Shown here in pieces: positions 1-7,337 of a DNA stretch of 40,174 nt. The position numbers and the translations under genes are program-made. Every line of letters begins with the position of its first letter. The stretch's first letter is position 1. This DNA comes from CAYYWW01 sp964475515 (lineage in GTDB: Archaea; Aenigmatarchaeota; Aenigmatarchaeia; QMZP01): assembly GCA_964475515.1 (NCBI GenBank), contig CAYYWW010000003.1:1-40174 (forward strand), in the 5' to 3' direction. Below the pieces are notes generated by a model. The model had not been told where the DNA came from. It did not search any database and saw nothing but the letters and a program-made list of their open reading frames with translations.

Positions 1-53
1 TACCGCCGGATATCAATATTATTATTTAAATAATATAAATCTCTTATCCCGAC
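1..53. other. Intergenic end of window
   Basis: 53 bp after the DUF106 stop. It contains an AT-only 16-bp palindrome (TATTATTTAAATAATA, 20-35), which could be a TATA element for a gene beyond the window edge. No gene seen. Confidence 0.4.
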
Positions 54-482
54 TCACTCAACACCAAGAATTTTTCTGAATACCATTGTTGTTGGTATTA
101 TCAACAGGAAGTACCATACGAACCATCCAAATTCTGTCCCTGCAAGAGGCAGGCTAAATGGTGAAGTTATAACAACTTTACTATAATGTGCCTTAAAAAA
201 TTCAATTGCGACCAAAAAAACCAAAAGTGTTACCATCATAGGTTTGAAAGTCTTTCCAAATTGTTCTCTTTGGAGACGGAGCATTTCATCTGTAAATTTA
301 TTTGCCTCTTTCATGTTCCCTGATTTTTGTGCTTTTTTTATTTTTTCACTGTATGATTTTAGCTGCTCCTTTATCCTTTTAACTTCTTTTTGGTCTACAA
401 GAACCCTGTATATTAAAGATATAATAAAGGCTAAGAGTATCGTAAATATTGTCACTTCTGTTATAGGTTCAAGTCCAAACAT
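54..482 (-). CDS. EMC3/TMCO1 (DUF106) family membrane insertase-like protein
   Basis: 142 residues. A first membrane segment lies near residues 10-27, followed by a charged coiled-coil stretch (about 30-75, rich in K/E/Q), then two more membrane segments (about 80-96 and 115-136). That order (TM, coiled coil, two TMs) is the layout of the archaeal DUF106 family, distant relatives of YidC/Oxa1, Get1 and EMC3 that are thought to help insert membrane proteins. In many archaea this gene sits directly downstream of secY and adenylate kinase, as it does here: it starts one base after the adenylate-kinase-like gene ends. Family and context agree. The insertase role is inferred from the family, not shown by residues. 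Confidence 0.85.
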   Translation of the reverse strand: MFGLEPITEVTIFTILLAFIISLIYRVLVDQKEVKRIKEQLKSYSEKIKKAQKSGNMKEANKFTDEMLRLQREQFGKTFKPMMVTLLVFLVAIEFFKAHYSKVVITSPFSLPLAGTEFGWFVWYFLLIIPTTMVFRKILGVE

Positions 483-483
483 A

Positions 484-960
484 CTAATCCATTATGAGCT
501 TCAACGTTCTCTTTAAAGACTTTATTGCTTCTTTAATATTTCCTTCTTCAACTTTTATTATTTTTATTTTCTTTTTTAACCGTGATAAAATATAAGTTTC
601 TGTTATTTTTTCCCAGTTTTTATCAAACTGTCTCTTACAGTTTTTCATTAATATTATGAAGTCTGGTTTCACATCTTCGAAAAACTTTTCAGTCACTGTT
701 ATAATATACCAATCACCCATTTTTTCTACAAAATTGCAGTTGATTATTAAGTTTTTCATTCTTTTAGATTTCATCCTCTTGATTTTCTCTTTTATTTTTC
801 TTTCGTATGCCTTTTGCGATTCTTCTATGTTTTTCTTGATCTTAAAATCAAAATGAACATAGTGAAATTTTGGAAGAATTTTTTCTGCCCCTTTCAATGC
901 AAGATCCATTATGACGTCTTTATCTGTTTCTTCTGTTCCTGTTATTAGTATTATTTTCAT
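484..960 (-). CDS. Degenerate archaeal adenylate kinase (AdkA)-like protein lacking a functional P-loop
   Basis: 158 residues, between SecY and the DUF106 protein, the position normally held by archaeal adenylate kinase AdkA. The N-terminus (MKIILITG) matches the first AdkA strand and the later PDFIILM matches the AdkA 'PDIIVIVE' strand. The Walker A loop that should read GxxxxGK[ST] reads G-TEET-D-K-D at residues 8-15: the lysine remains, but the glycine before it and the Ser/Thr after it are both Asp. Two acids there would repel phosphate, so catalysis as a nucleotide kinase is unlikely. A GGTGA Shine-Dalgarno-like motif lies just upstream of the ATG, and TATA-like stretches at about 985-1000 and 1010-1022 suggest its own promoter. 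Divergence from AdkA is inferred from context and fold pattern; an unrelated protein in this slot cannot be excluded. Confidence 0.6.
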   Translation of the reverse strand: MKIILITGTEETDKDVIMDLALKGAEKILPKFHYVHFDFKIKKNIEESQKAYERKIKEKIKRMKSKRMKNLIINCNFVEKMGDWYIITVTEKFFEDVKPDFIILMKNCKRQFDKNWEKITETYILSRLKKKIKIIKVEEGNIKEAIKSLKRTLKLIMD

Positions 961-984
961 CTATTCACCATGACCGAGAACTTG

Positions 985-1022
985 AGCATGTATATAAAAA
1001 ATTGGTTTGATGTATATATAAA
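985..1022 (-). promoter_or_regulatory. Candidate promoter for the adenylate-kinase-like/DUF106 pair
   Basis: The 66-bp spacer after secY contains two TATA-like runs on the minus strand (TTTATATATAC and TTTTTTATATAC) followed by a GGTGA motif about 6 nt before the ATG at 960. The inner TATA would give a short leader that includes the ribosome binding site. This suggests the last two genes can be transcribed apart from secY. Confidence 0.4.
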
Positions 1023-1026
1023 GAAA

Positions 1027-2619
1027 TCATCTTCCCATGAACTTTCTTAAAGCAGGGTGCATATCTTCCATGTGTTGCATTGCTATTTCCTCATATAGTT
1101 GATGTATTATCATCGTGGAAAGTAATATTCCTGTTCCTGTTCCTAATGCATTGGTAAAATCAGCAAATGCCGCCAAAAAACCTACAGATGCTCCGCCCAA
1201 TATAGCAAGTGCTGGTATGTATCTATTCAAAACACGTTCTATTATTCTTATATCCCTTCTAAATCCAGGTATTTGCATACCTGTTGAATATATTTGAGTA
1301 GCGACAGAATGCGGATCCATTCCTGAAGTCATCATCCAGAAGACGGAAAATATGGCTGCGCCTACAACCATAAACATAGTATAGCTTAATGCTCTCATCA
1401 TATCTGCTGCTGGTATTGAAACAAGTGATGTAGCACCTGTTGATAAGGCCGCTAGGTACCAGAATATACCCCCCAAGATTGCAAAAATAATGCCTGTTTT
1501 CCATGCTTTCTTTTTGGTGAAATAGGCAAACACCACGCCTAAAAGGACAAAAAATCCTATACTTATAGCAAACCCAGAAAGTGCATCGCTTCTTGGAGCA
1601 GATAAATAAAAAGCCAAACCCCCTGTAACAGCTCCGTTAGCGTCGTACATCCCTAACCAAGTTAAACCTTTTTCAGATAATGATCTCGCCATCCACTGAA
1701 AATTTGCTAAAAGTGCTCCAACAAGTATAACCGGGATATTTGATGTGTACAGGAATCTGAGCGGCCATCTTCTCCCAAAACCTCTTACAGAGCCAAAAGC
1801 CAGTGGTATCTCAACCTTTATAGCATTAATATATATGACCAAAAGAAAAACCAGCACAGTCGCCATCACAGGTATTAATGATAACATAGCATTTTGTATA
1901 TCCGCCATTCCTAGATAGAATATGAATTGCGGAATCCTCCCAAGCGGCGGGTTATTAGCAGATGGAAATGTTATGCTTGTTGACCTGGGCTGTGCAAAAA
2001 TACTTAGACAACCGCCGCCGAATTCGTCCGTAACGCATGCAGCGAATGGATTCAACATACCCTGGATTATTGTAGATGTGACACCTGCCACTATGAAAAG
2101 GCTAACACCGGAGCCAAATCCCCATTTTGAAATAAGTTCATCCATAAATATTACAAGTACGCCTCCGATTGCTAACTGGATTACAACGAGAAATGTCCAA
2201 TCAGGAGATAGTGGTGGTATGGTTCCCATAGTGACAAATATCATAGCTTCGAGAAAACAAAATAATATTGCTAACAATTTCTGAGTTCCCTGAAATAGGA
2301 TTCTTCCGTTTTCAGAAGACAAATCCCATGGAATAATTTTACTCCCAACCAAAAGCTGTAGTATTATACTGGCTGTTACTATTGGGCCTATACCCAATGT
2401 CATCAACGAGCCGAATCTCGAACCCAAAATAATCTGGAAAACTTGAAATTGCTGAAAGCTTTGGGGTGCTATGCCAACAATCGATATCTGTGTCATTGCA
2501 TAGTAGATGAACAAAACAAGAGCCGTCCATTTAAGTTTATCTCTAAATGTGACTCTTCCAAGAGGCTTTTCTACTCCTGGGAGGGATTTTAAAAATTTTA
2601 TATATCCTTCCTCTATCAT
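1027..2619 (-). CDS. secY: Protein translocase subunit SecY
   Basis: 530 residues with about ten hydrophobic segments, the central pore of the Sec translocon in the cytoplasmic membrane. The start (GYIKFLKSLPGVEKP), the FRDKLKWTA segment and the 'SENGRILFQGTQKLLAI' region are typical of archaeal SecY. It is longer than the common 430-480 residues, mainly through an extracellular insertion near residues 195-235 that contains two cysteines (AACVTDEF and GGCLS) which could form a disulfide outside the cell. The gene starts 3 nt after uL15, as in the archaeal spc operon. SecD and SecF are encoded at 27061-29699, so much of the export machinery is in this window. Confidence 0.97.
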   Translation of the reverse strand: MIEEGYIKFLKSLPGVEKPLGRVTFRDKLKWTALVLFIYYAMTQISIVGIAPQSFQQFQVFQIILGSRFGSLMTLGIGPIVTASIILQLLVGSKIIPWDLSSENGRILFQGTQKLLAILFCFLEAMIFVTMGTIPPLSPDWTFLVVIQLAIGGVLVIFMDELISKWGFGSGVSLFIVAGVTSTIIQGMLNPFAACVTDEFGGGCLSIFAQPRSTSITFPSANNPPLGRIPQFIFYLGMADIQNAMLSLIPVMATVLVFLLVIYINAIKVEIPLAFGSVRGFGRRWPLRFLYTSNIPVILVGALLANFQWMARSLSEKGLTWLGMYDANGAVTGGLAFYLSAPRSDALSGFAISIGFFVLLGVVFAYFTKKKAWKTGIIFAILGGIFWYLAALSTGATSLVSIPAADMMRALSYTMFMVVGAAIFSVFWMMTSGMDPHSVATQIYSTGMQIPGFRRDIRIIERVLNRYIPALAILGGASVGFLAAFADFTNALGTGTGILLSTMIIHQLYEEIAMQHMEDMHPALRKFMGR

Positions 2620-2622
2620 TAT

Positions 2623-3024
2623 CTACACCTTTATAGCTTTCCCACCAGCAGCTAATATTTTCTCTTCGGCTTTTTTAGAAAAACTTTTTGCCTTAATTAT
2701 AAGAGGTTTCTCTATTTTTCCAGCGCCTAAAACTTTATCAAATCCGAGTTCAACAACATCAATTTCTTTTCCGCTGGCAATTTTTACAATATCTCTTAAA
2801 TTTATAGCCTTTTCCTCTGGTATAATTTTTCTTTTTTTCAAGCTTTTGAAACCGTATTTACCTATATGATCGGGCATGTATTTGAGCATGTAAAATTTTT
2901 TGTGATCTTTTAGGCCTGCCATTCCTTTTCCACCTCTACTACCCTTTCCCCTGTGTTTTTTCTTCATTCCATGCCCACATGTTTTGCTTCCTCTTTTTTT
3001 GATTATTTTTTTTCTTTTACCCAT
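2623..3024 (-). CDS. Large ribosomal subunit protein uL15
   Basis: 133 residues. The basic, glycine-rich N-terminus (KTCGHGMKKKHRGKGSRGGK) is the hallmark of archaeal and eukaryotic L15/L27a, which threads into 23S rRNA. The C-terminal globular half ends with the conserved AEEKILAAGGKA pattern. It lies between uL30 and SecY in standard archaeal order, 9 nt after uL30. A GGTGAT-type ribosome binding site precedes the ATG. Confidence 0.96.
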   Translation of the reverse strand: MGKRKKIIKKRGSKTCGHGMKKKHRGKGSRGGKGMAGLKDHKKFYMLKYMPDHIGKYGFKSLKKRKIIPEEKAINLRDIVKIASGKEIDVVELGFDKVLGAGKIEKPLIIKAKSFSKKAEEKILAAGGKAIKV

Positions 3025-3033
3025 AGTATCACC

Positions 3034-3459
3034 TTAAATCATTCTTTCGAGAAGTTTATTTATTTCTTTACCCCTGTAACCCAAGTCTCCTTTGGGATAT
3101 GGTTTTTTTATTGATTTAAGTCCCTTGGATGGTGGTGATAACCTAAAAACAGGTTTTATACCAGTATTTTTCACAGATTTGTTTTTCCATATTTTCTCAG
3201 CAATTTCTTCAGCTTCCTCTTCTGTTAATTTTTTATCTCCAGGTTTTCTTCCGCGTTTTTTCACAAGTTCTTTGAGTGTTTCTTTGTTTATCTCACCGTA
3301 AGTCACGTGACTTTTAACGCGCATAAGCATGCCTTCATAGCTTTTATTTTTAGGGACTAACACACAATGGTTTCTTCTCGTTAAGTTAAGCATGTTGAGA
3401 GTATCTTTTATTTTTTTCTCTGTGTTTATAGATCCTCTTAATCTTACAACTGCGTACAT
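3034..3459 (-). CDS. Large ribosomal subunit protein uL30
   Basis: 141 residues. The N-terminal VRLRGSINTEKKIKDTLNML and 'NHCVLVP' pattern are those of archaeal uL30 (eukaryotic L7-like, longer than the roughly 60-residue bacterial form). The C-terminal half (FRLSPPSKGLKSIKKPYPKG, LGYRGKEIN) is the archaeal/eukaryotic extension. It overlaps the stop codon of uS5 by one base, indicating co-transcription and coupled translation. Normal spc-operon order. Confidence 0.96.
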   Translation of the reverse strand: MYAVVRLRGSINTEKKIKDTLNMLNLTRRNHCVLVPKNKSYEGMLMRVKSHVTYGEINKETLKELVKKRGRKPGDKKLTEEEAEEIAEKIWKNKSVKNTGIKPVFRLSPPSKGLKSIKKPYPKGDLGYRGKEINKLLERMI

Positions 3460-4109
3460 TATAAGTCACCCTTTGTTCTGTTTAAATTTTTCAATGCTTC
3501 AAAAACAGCTGAAGCAAGATTCATTCTCGTTTCGGTTTTTCCAAGCGCTTTAATCCAAATGTCTTTTATGCCTGCTAATTCAAGAATCTTTTTTACTGGT
3601 TTGTTGGCAACGATCCCAACACCTTTTGGTGCTGGCATCAGTTCGACTTCAACAGAGCCTACTTTTGCTCTAGTTTTGAAAGGTATGGAATGGTTTTCGT
3701 TACAAGCACATTCCCAGCTTCCACATCCTCTTCTGACCCTTATTACGTTCAGCCTGGCCTGTAGGGATGCTTTTTCTATAGCTGTTCTGTGTTCCCTGGA
3801 ACTTGCCTTTCCTATACCGACTATGCCATCACAATTACCGACGACAACCAATGCTGTTAATTTATAACGTCTACCGGACTTATGCATTCTCGCTGTTCTT
3901 TTTGTTGGTGTTCTTCTTATACCGCCACCTTTTCCCGGACTTCCACCTATATATATTATCTCCTGTTTCAAATCAGGTATCATAGCATCGACTATTTCCG
4001 GCTCCAAAATAACATAACCTTTCTTTAGAATTTCATCTAAACTTTCAAATTCTCCCTTGAGCACACGCTTTCCGAGTTCTGTTTTGGGAATCCATTCGTC
4101 TGTTGGCAT
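3459..4109 (-). CDS. Small ribosomal subunit protein uS5
   Basis: 216 residues. An N-terminal helical extension (WIPKTELGKRV) is followed by the S5 double-stranded RNA-binding fold with GRRYKLTALVVVGN and the glycine-rich GIGKASSREHRTAI, then the C-terminal domain ending in ALGKTETRMNL. This is archaeal uS5, important for decoding accuracy and mRNA unwinding at the ribosome entry. A GGTGA motif lies 5 nt before the ATG. Directly upstream is Bud32, not uL18/eL19/eL32 as in most archaeal spc operons, so the operon has been split at this point. Confidence 0.97.
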   Translation of the reverse strand: MPTDEWIPKTELGKRVLKGEFESLDEILKKGYVILEPEIVDAMIPDLKQEIIYIGGSPGKGGGIRRTPTKRTARMHKSGRRYKLTALVVVGNCDGIVGIGKASSREHRTAIEKASLQARLNVIRVRRGCGSWECACNENHSIPFKTRAKVGSVEVELMPAPKGVGIVANKPVKKILELAGIKDIWIKALGKTETRMNLASAVFEALKNLNRTKGDL

Positions 4110-4121
4110 AGTTCACCTTTA

Positions 4122-4733
4122 TTACTTATATCTTCTTCTGGTTTTTATTTTTTCTATTCTTTTTAAAACGTTATCAGCATTCAAATAATTTTGTTTATAA
4201 GTTTTTAAAACCATACTCCATGCTTCATCAAGTATTTTAAAATGTGTTGATTTGAACGCTTCGTAAAGAAGGTATAAATCAGTAGCTTGGTCCTCTATTC
4301 TTGTGCTGACTTTACCCAGTCCAAAATCTATGAAAAATATCTCGCCGCCCGCCATTATCATATTTGATGTTGTTAAATCACCGTGTATTATGCCAGAAGA
4401 ATGTAAATATGCCACAGATTTTCCTATTTTTTTATAAATTTCTGTTCTCTCGTCTTTTTTCATGTGGTTTAATGCGTCTTTTAGTGTTTCTCCGTCGATC
4501 CATTGCATTATTATTTTAAACTTATCATGATCGAAGATTTGAGGTACATTTACCTTTGCTCTTGATGCTTTTTCTAAAAGCCTAATTTCTCTTTTTGTTC
4601 GCATTTTTCTTATTTTTTCATCTAACTCTTTTATTCTGTATCCTTTCTTCACTCTTTCCTTCACTAATATTGTTTTTTCTTTATTATCAACAAGGTATAG
4701 TACAGCCTCTGCTCCTCGCTTGATAATTTTCAT
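4122..4733 (-). CDS. bud32: KEOPS complex kinase/ATPase Bud32 (PRPK), stand-alone
   Basis: 203 residues, the compact atypical kinase of the KEOPS complex, which with Kae1 makes the t6A37 modification on tRNAs that decode ANN codons. Kinase landmarks are visible: the GAEAVLYLV loop, the lysine in ILVKERV, the catalytic loop HGDLTTSNM (about residues 118-126) and the DFG motif in IDFGLGK (about 136-142), followed by the Bud32-type TDLYLLYEAF. The C-terminus is basic (KTRRRYK), as in the family, where this tail matters for tRNA or Kae1. In many Euryarchaeota Bud32 is fused to Kae1; here it stands alone. It is the first gene of a run with uS5 and has a TATA box 25 bp upstream, so the transcript is probably leaderless. 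Confidence 0.93.
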   Translation of the reverse strand: MKIIKRGAEAVLYLVDNKEKTILVKERVKKGYRIKELDEKIRKMRTKREIRLLEKASRAKVNVPQIFDHDKFKIIMQWIDGETLKDALNHMKKDERTEIYKKIGKSVAYLHSSGIIHGDLTTSNMIMAGGEIFFIDFGLGKVSTRIEDQATDLYLLYEAFKSTHFKILDEAWSMVLKTYKQNYLNADNVLKRIEKIKTRRRYK

Positions 4734-4734
4734 A

Positions 4735-4763
4735 TTTTTAAATTAAAACAACAAGTTTATAAA
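4735..4763. promoter_or_regulatory. Compact back-to-back divergent promoters (bud32 / proS)
   Basis: Only 30 bp separate the start codons of bud32 (4733, minus) and proS (4764, plus). A TTTTTAAATTAAA box at 4735-4747 is centred about 24 bp before the proS ATG. A TTTTATAAAC box read on the minus strand (4754-4763) is centred about 25 bp before the bud32 ATG. Each TATA box therefore almost touches the other gene's start codon, and both transcripts are predicted to be leaderless. Confidence 0.55.
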
Positions 4764-6209
4764 ATGGAAAAAAGAGAAGGTAAAGAAGGGTTAAGTTTGA
4801 AATACAGGAAATCGCAGTTTTCTGAGTGGTATAACCAGATTTTGCAGCTCGCTGGGATAATTGATAAAAGGTATGGTTCAAAGAGTTTTTTTGTTTGGAT
4901 GAATTACGGATACGAAATCATGCTTAATATAAAGAGGTATTGGGATAAACTTTTTAGAGATGTTGGAATAAAAGAAATGTATTTTCCTCTGTTTGTTCCA
5001 ATCAAATACTGTGAAAAGAATCTAGATTGGTGGGAGGGTTTTAAAGATCAGGCATTTTGGGTGAAAGGGGCAGGTGAAAAGGACTGGGATCACATTCTTA
5101 GACCGACTGGCGAACCAGCAATGTACCCCATGTTTAGTATATGGATACGTTCTTACAACGATCTTCCATTTAGAATATACGAAAACGTGTCTTCTTTTCG
5201 ATATGAGACAAAACACACGAGACCGATAATAAGGGATAGAGAGATAACTCTTTGGCATGAAATACATACTGCCCATGCAACAAAAGACGACGCTGAGAAG
5301 GAAGTAAAGCTTCACGTGAAGTTGTACGATATGATTTGGAAGAAGTGCGCTTTATATCCTCTGAGGGTAAATAAACCAAAGTGGGAGATATTTCCTGGAG
5401 CTGTTGGTGCAATCGAATACTATAATTTGATGCCAAGCGGTAAAGTACTTGAAAACGGTTCTATTAATAATCTTGGTCAGGCGTATTCCAAAAAGTTTGA
5501 TATAAAATTTATCGATAAGGACGGAAAGAAAAAATATGTGTGGCAGGTTTGTACTGGAAATGGAGCGAGACTTTTGGCAGCTGTTATAGGAGTTCATGGG
5601 GATGATAAAGGTCTTATAATACCACCAGAGATAGCACCCATACAGATAATTGTGATTCCAATTTACAACAATGACACTAAAAGAAAGGTTATTGATAAAG
5701 CTAAGAAAATGTGGAGAAAACTTTCCAAAAAATTTAATGTTGAAATTGATCTGAGGGATGACGTAACCCCAGGGAGTAAATTTTATGATTGGGAATTAAG
5801 AGGAGTGCCACTAAGAATTGAACTCGGCCCAAAGGAGGTGGAAAACAAAAAATTAACCGTTGTTAGACGAGATACTGGAGAGAAATTCATGGTGAAAGAA
5901 GCTGACATCTTTAAGAAACTGGAAAAAACATTATCTGATATTCAAGATAATCTTTTGAAACGAGCTAAAGAGATGCTAGAATCTTCAATAAAAACTGCCA
6001 AGAATGAAAAAGAAATTAAAACTGTTTTGGATAAAAAATGCATAGCGAAAGTTTATTGGTGCGGATCAGGTGAGTGCTGGGATAAAATAAAAGCGATAGA
6101 TGAAGGTGCTGAACTTTTTGGCACAGATCTTAAAAAAACAAATTATGGCAAGTGTGTAATCTGCAATAAGAAAACTGATATTATTGGGTATGTCGCAAAT
6201 ACATACTAA
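4764..6209 (+). CDS. proS: Prolyl-tRNA synthetase, archaeal/eukaryotic type
   Basis: 481 residues, class II synthetase that charges tRNA-Pro. Motif 2 region is visible as LRPTGEPAMYPM and FRYETKHTRPIIRDRE (about residues 113-160), with WHEIHTAHA just after. Motif 3 is GNGARLLAAVIGVHGDDKGLI (near 275-295). The anticodon-binding domain follows, then the archaeal C-terminal zinc-type domain with cysteines in CGSGEC and CVIC and the characteristic Tyr C-terminus. Lacks the bacterial editing insertion, as expected for this type. The gene is first in a two-gene run with the methyltransferase downstream. Confidence 0.97.
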   Translation: MEKREGKEGLSLKYRKSQFSEWYNQILQLAGIIDKRYGSKSFFVWMNYGYEIMLNIKRYWDKLFRDVGIKEMYFPLFVPIKYCEKNLDWWEGFKDQAFWVKGAGEKDWDHILRPTGEPAMYPMFSIWIRSYNDLPFRIYENVSSFRYETKHTRPIIRDREITLWHEIHTAHATKDDAEKEVKLHVKLYDMIWKKCALYPLRVNKPKWEIFPGAVGAIEYYNLMPSGKVLENGSINNLGQAYSKKFDIKFIDKDGKKKYVWQVCTGNGARLLAAVIGVHGDDKGLIIPPEIAPIQIIVIPIYNNDTKRKVIDKAKKMWRKLSKKFNVEIDLRDDVTPGSKFYDWELRGVPLRIELGPKEVENKKLTVVRRDTGEKFMVKEADIFKKLEKTLSDIQDNLLKRAKEMLESSIKTAKNEKEIKTVLDKKCIAKVYWCGSGECWDKIKAIDEGAELFGTDLKKTNYGKCVICNKKTDIIGYVANTY

Positions 6210-6221
6210 TTGATTATAATT

Positions 6222-7337
6222 ATGATTACATATGATGACCATAAGCTAAAAAAATACAAAAAATTACTTGTTGACAAAACAGAGTTGGGGAAACTTGCCA
6301 CTTTTTATGAAAACAAAAAACTACCTGTATACAATTGGTTCTACTACAAAGAAGCTTTTTCGAGAGGTTTGGTTGTTAAAATATTGGAAAAATATAAAAT
6401 TAGAAATGGTGTTGTTCTTGATCCATTTTGCGGGGCAGGAACAACTTTGCTTACGTGCAAGGAAATGGGAGTGAATTCTGTAGGGTTCGATGTTCTTCCA
6501 GTATCTGTTTTTTCAGCTGTTGTTAAAACACGGGACTATGACATTGATGTTTTGAAAGAACATATAAAAAATCTGCTGAAAATGAAATTTTCTGATGTAA
6601 AAAATTATGCAATTCCACTAATCTTAAAAAAAGCATTTGATTCTACAACACTCAAAAGAATATTCTTTTATCATGAAAAGATAAATGAAATAGGTGACTT
6701 CTATGTTAGGGGTTTTTTGAAACTGGCTCTCATAAACGCTGCTATGAGTGTGAGCTTCGCTTACAGGGATGGTGCTGTGATAAAATTCAGAAAAAGGAAA
6801 ACAATGCCATTCAAAGTTGCCTTGAAAAGAAATTTGAAAAGGATGATACGTGAATATAAATATTTCACAAAAAATCAGATATTCAAAACGAAAACTTACG
6901 TTGGTTTTGGCGATGCAAGGTCGCTTCCATTAAAAAACAATTCTGTGAACGCTATCATAACATCTCCTCCGTATTTAGGTCAACCAGACTATCAACGCGC
7001 GTATGAGATAGAGAATACTTTTATTGAATACTATAGTAAGAAATCCTCTCCAAATTTTATTGATTCAGAATCTTCTGAAGGTTATTTTAAGGATATGCAT
7101 GCTGTACTCAAAGAGCTTCACAGGGTTTGTAAACTCGATTCTCCCATTGCTTTTGTTGTTGCTAATGCCTACATCGACAAAAACGTAGAATGCGATCTTA
7201 TCATATCTAAAATAGCTGAAGATTTGGGATTTGAAGTTAGAAAAATATTTGTTTTGAATAAGCGTTACGCTCTCAAAAACAGAACAAAAAAGGTGGGTGT
7301 ACTGAGGGAAAGCCTCATAGAAATGGTAAAGATTTAG
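6222..7337 (+). CDS. Solitary SPPY-type N-4/N-6 DNA (or RNA) methyltransferase
   Basis: 371 residues from the ATG at 6222; a TTG at 6210 is in frame but less likely. The SAM-binding motif I is DPFCGAGTT (residues 67-75) and the catalytic motif IV is TSPPY (247-251). SPPY is typical of amino-methylating enzymes that act on exocyclic N of cytosine (m4C) or adenine, and motif I precedes motif IV. Between them is a basic segment (FRKRKTMPFKVALKRNLKR) that may contact nucleic acid. No restriction endonuclease is adjacent: upstream is proS, 12 nt away, and downstream is valS, convergent with a 4-bp overlap. It could be an orphan DNA methylase or, given its tRNA-gene neighbours, an RNA methylase; the sequence does not decide. 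Confidence 0.75.
   Translation: MITYDDHKLKKYKKLLVDKTELGKLATFYENKKLPVYNWFYYKEAFSRGLVVKILEKYKIRNGVVLDPFCGAGTTLLTCKEMGVNSVGFDVLPVSVFSAVVKTRDYDIDVLKEHIKNLLKMKFSDVKNYAIPLILKKAFDSTTLKRIFFYHEKINEIGDFYVRGFLKLALINAAMSVSFAYRDGAVIKFRKRKTMPFKVALKRNLKRMIREYKYFTKNQIFKTKTYVGFGDARSLPLKNNSVNAIITSPPYLGQPDYQRAYEIENTFIEYYSKKSSPNFIDSESSEGYFKDMHAVLKELHRVCKLDSPIAFVVANAYIDKNVECDLIISKIAEDLGFEVRKIFVLNKRYALKNRTKKVGVLRESLIEMVKI

Noticed and set aside
20..35. 16-bp AT-only palindrome TATTATTTAAATAATA
   Set aside because: In AT-rich intergenic DNA such palindromes occur by chance and also mimic TATA boxes. Nothing else supports an operator.
2507..2869. Long plus-strand frame opposite secY/uL15, and similar frames opposite uS5, uL10 and alaS
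   Set aside because: Each lies antisense to a strongly conserved gene, and none shows a family signature or its own promoter.
7100..7337. Restriction-modification system around the methyltransferase
   Set aside because: No endonuclease or specificity gene and no mobile element is found on either side.
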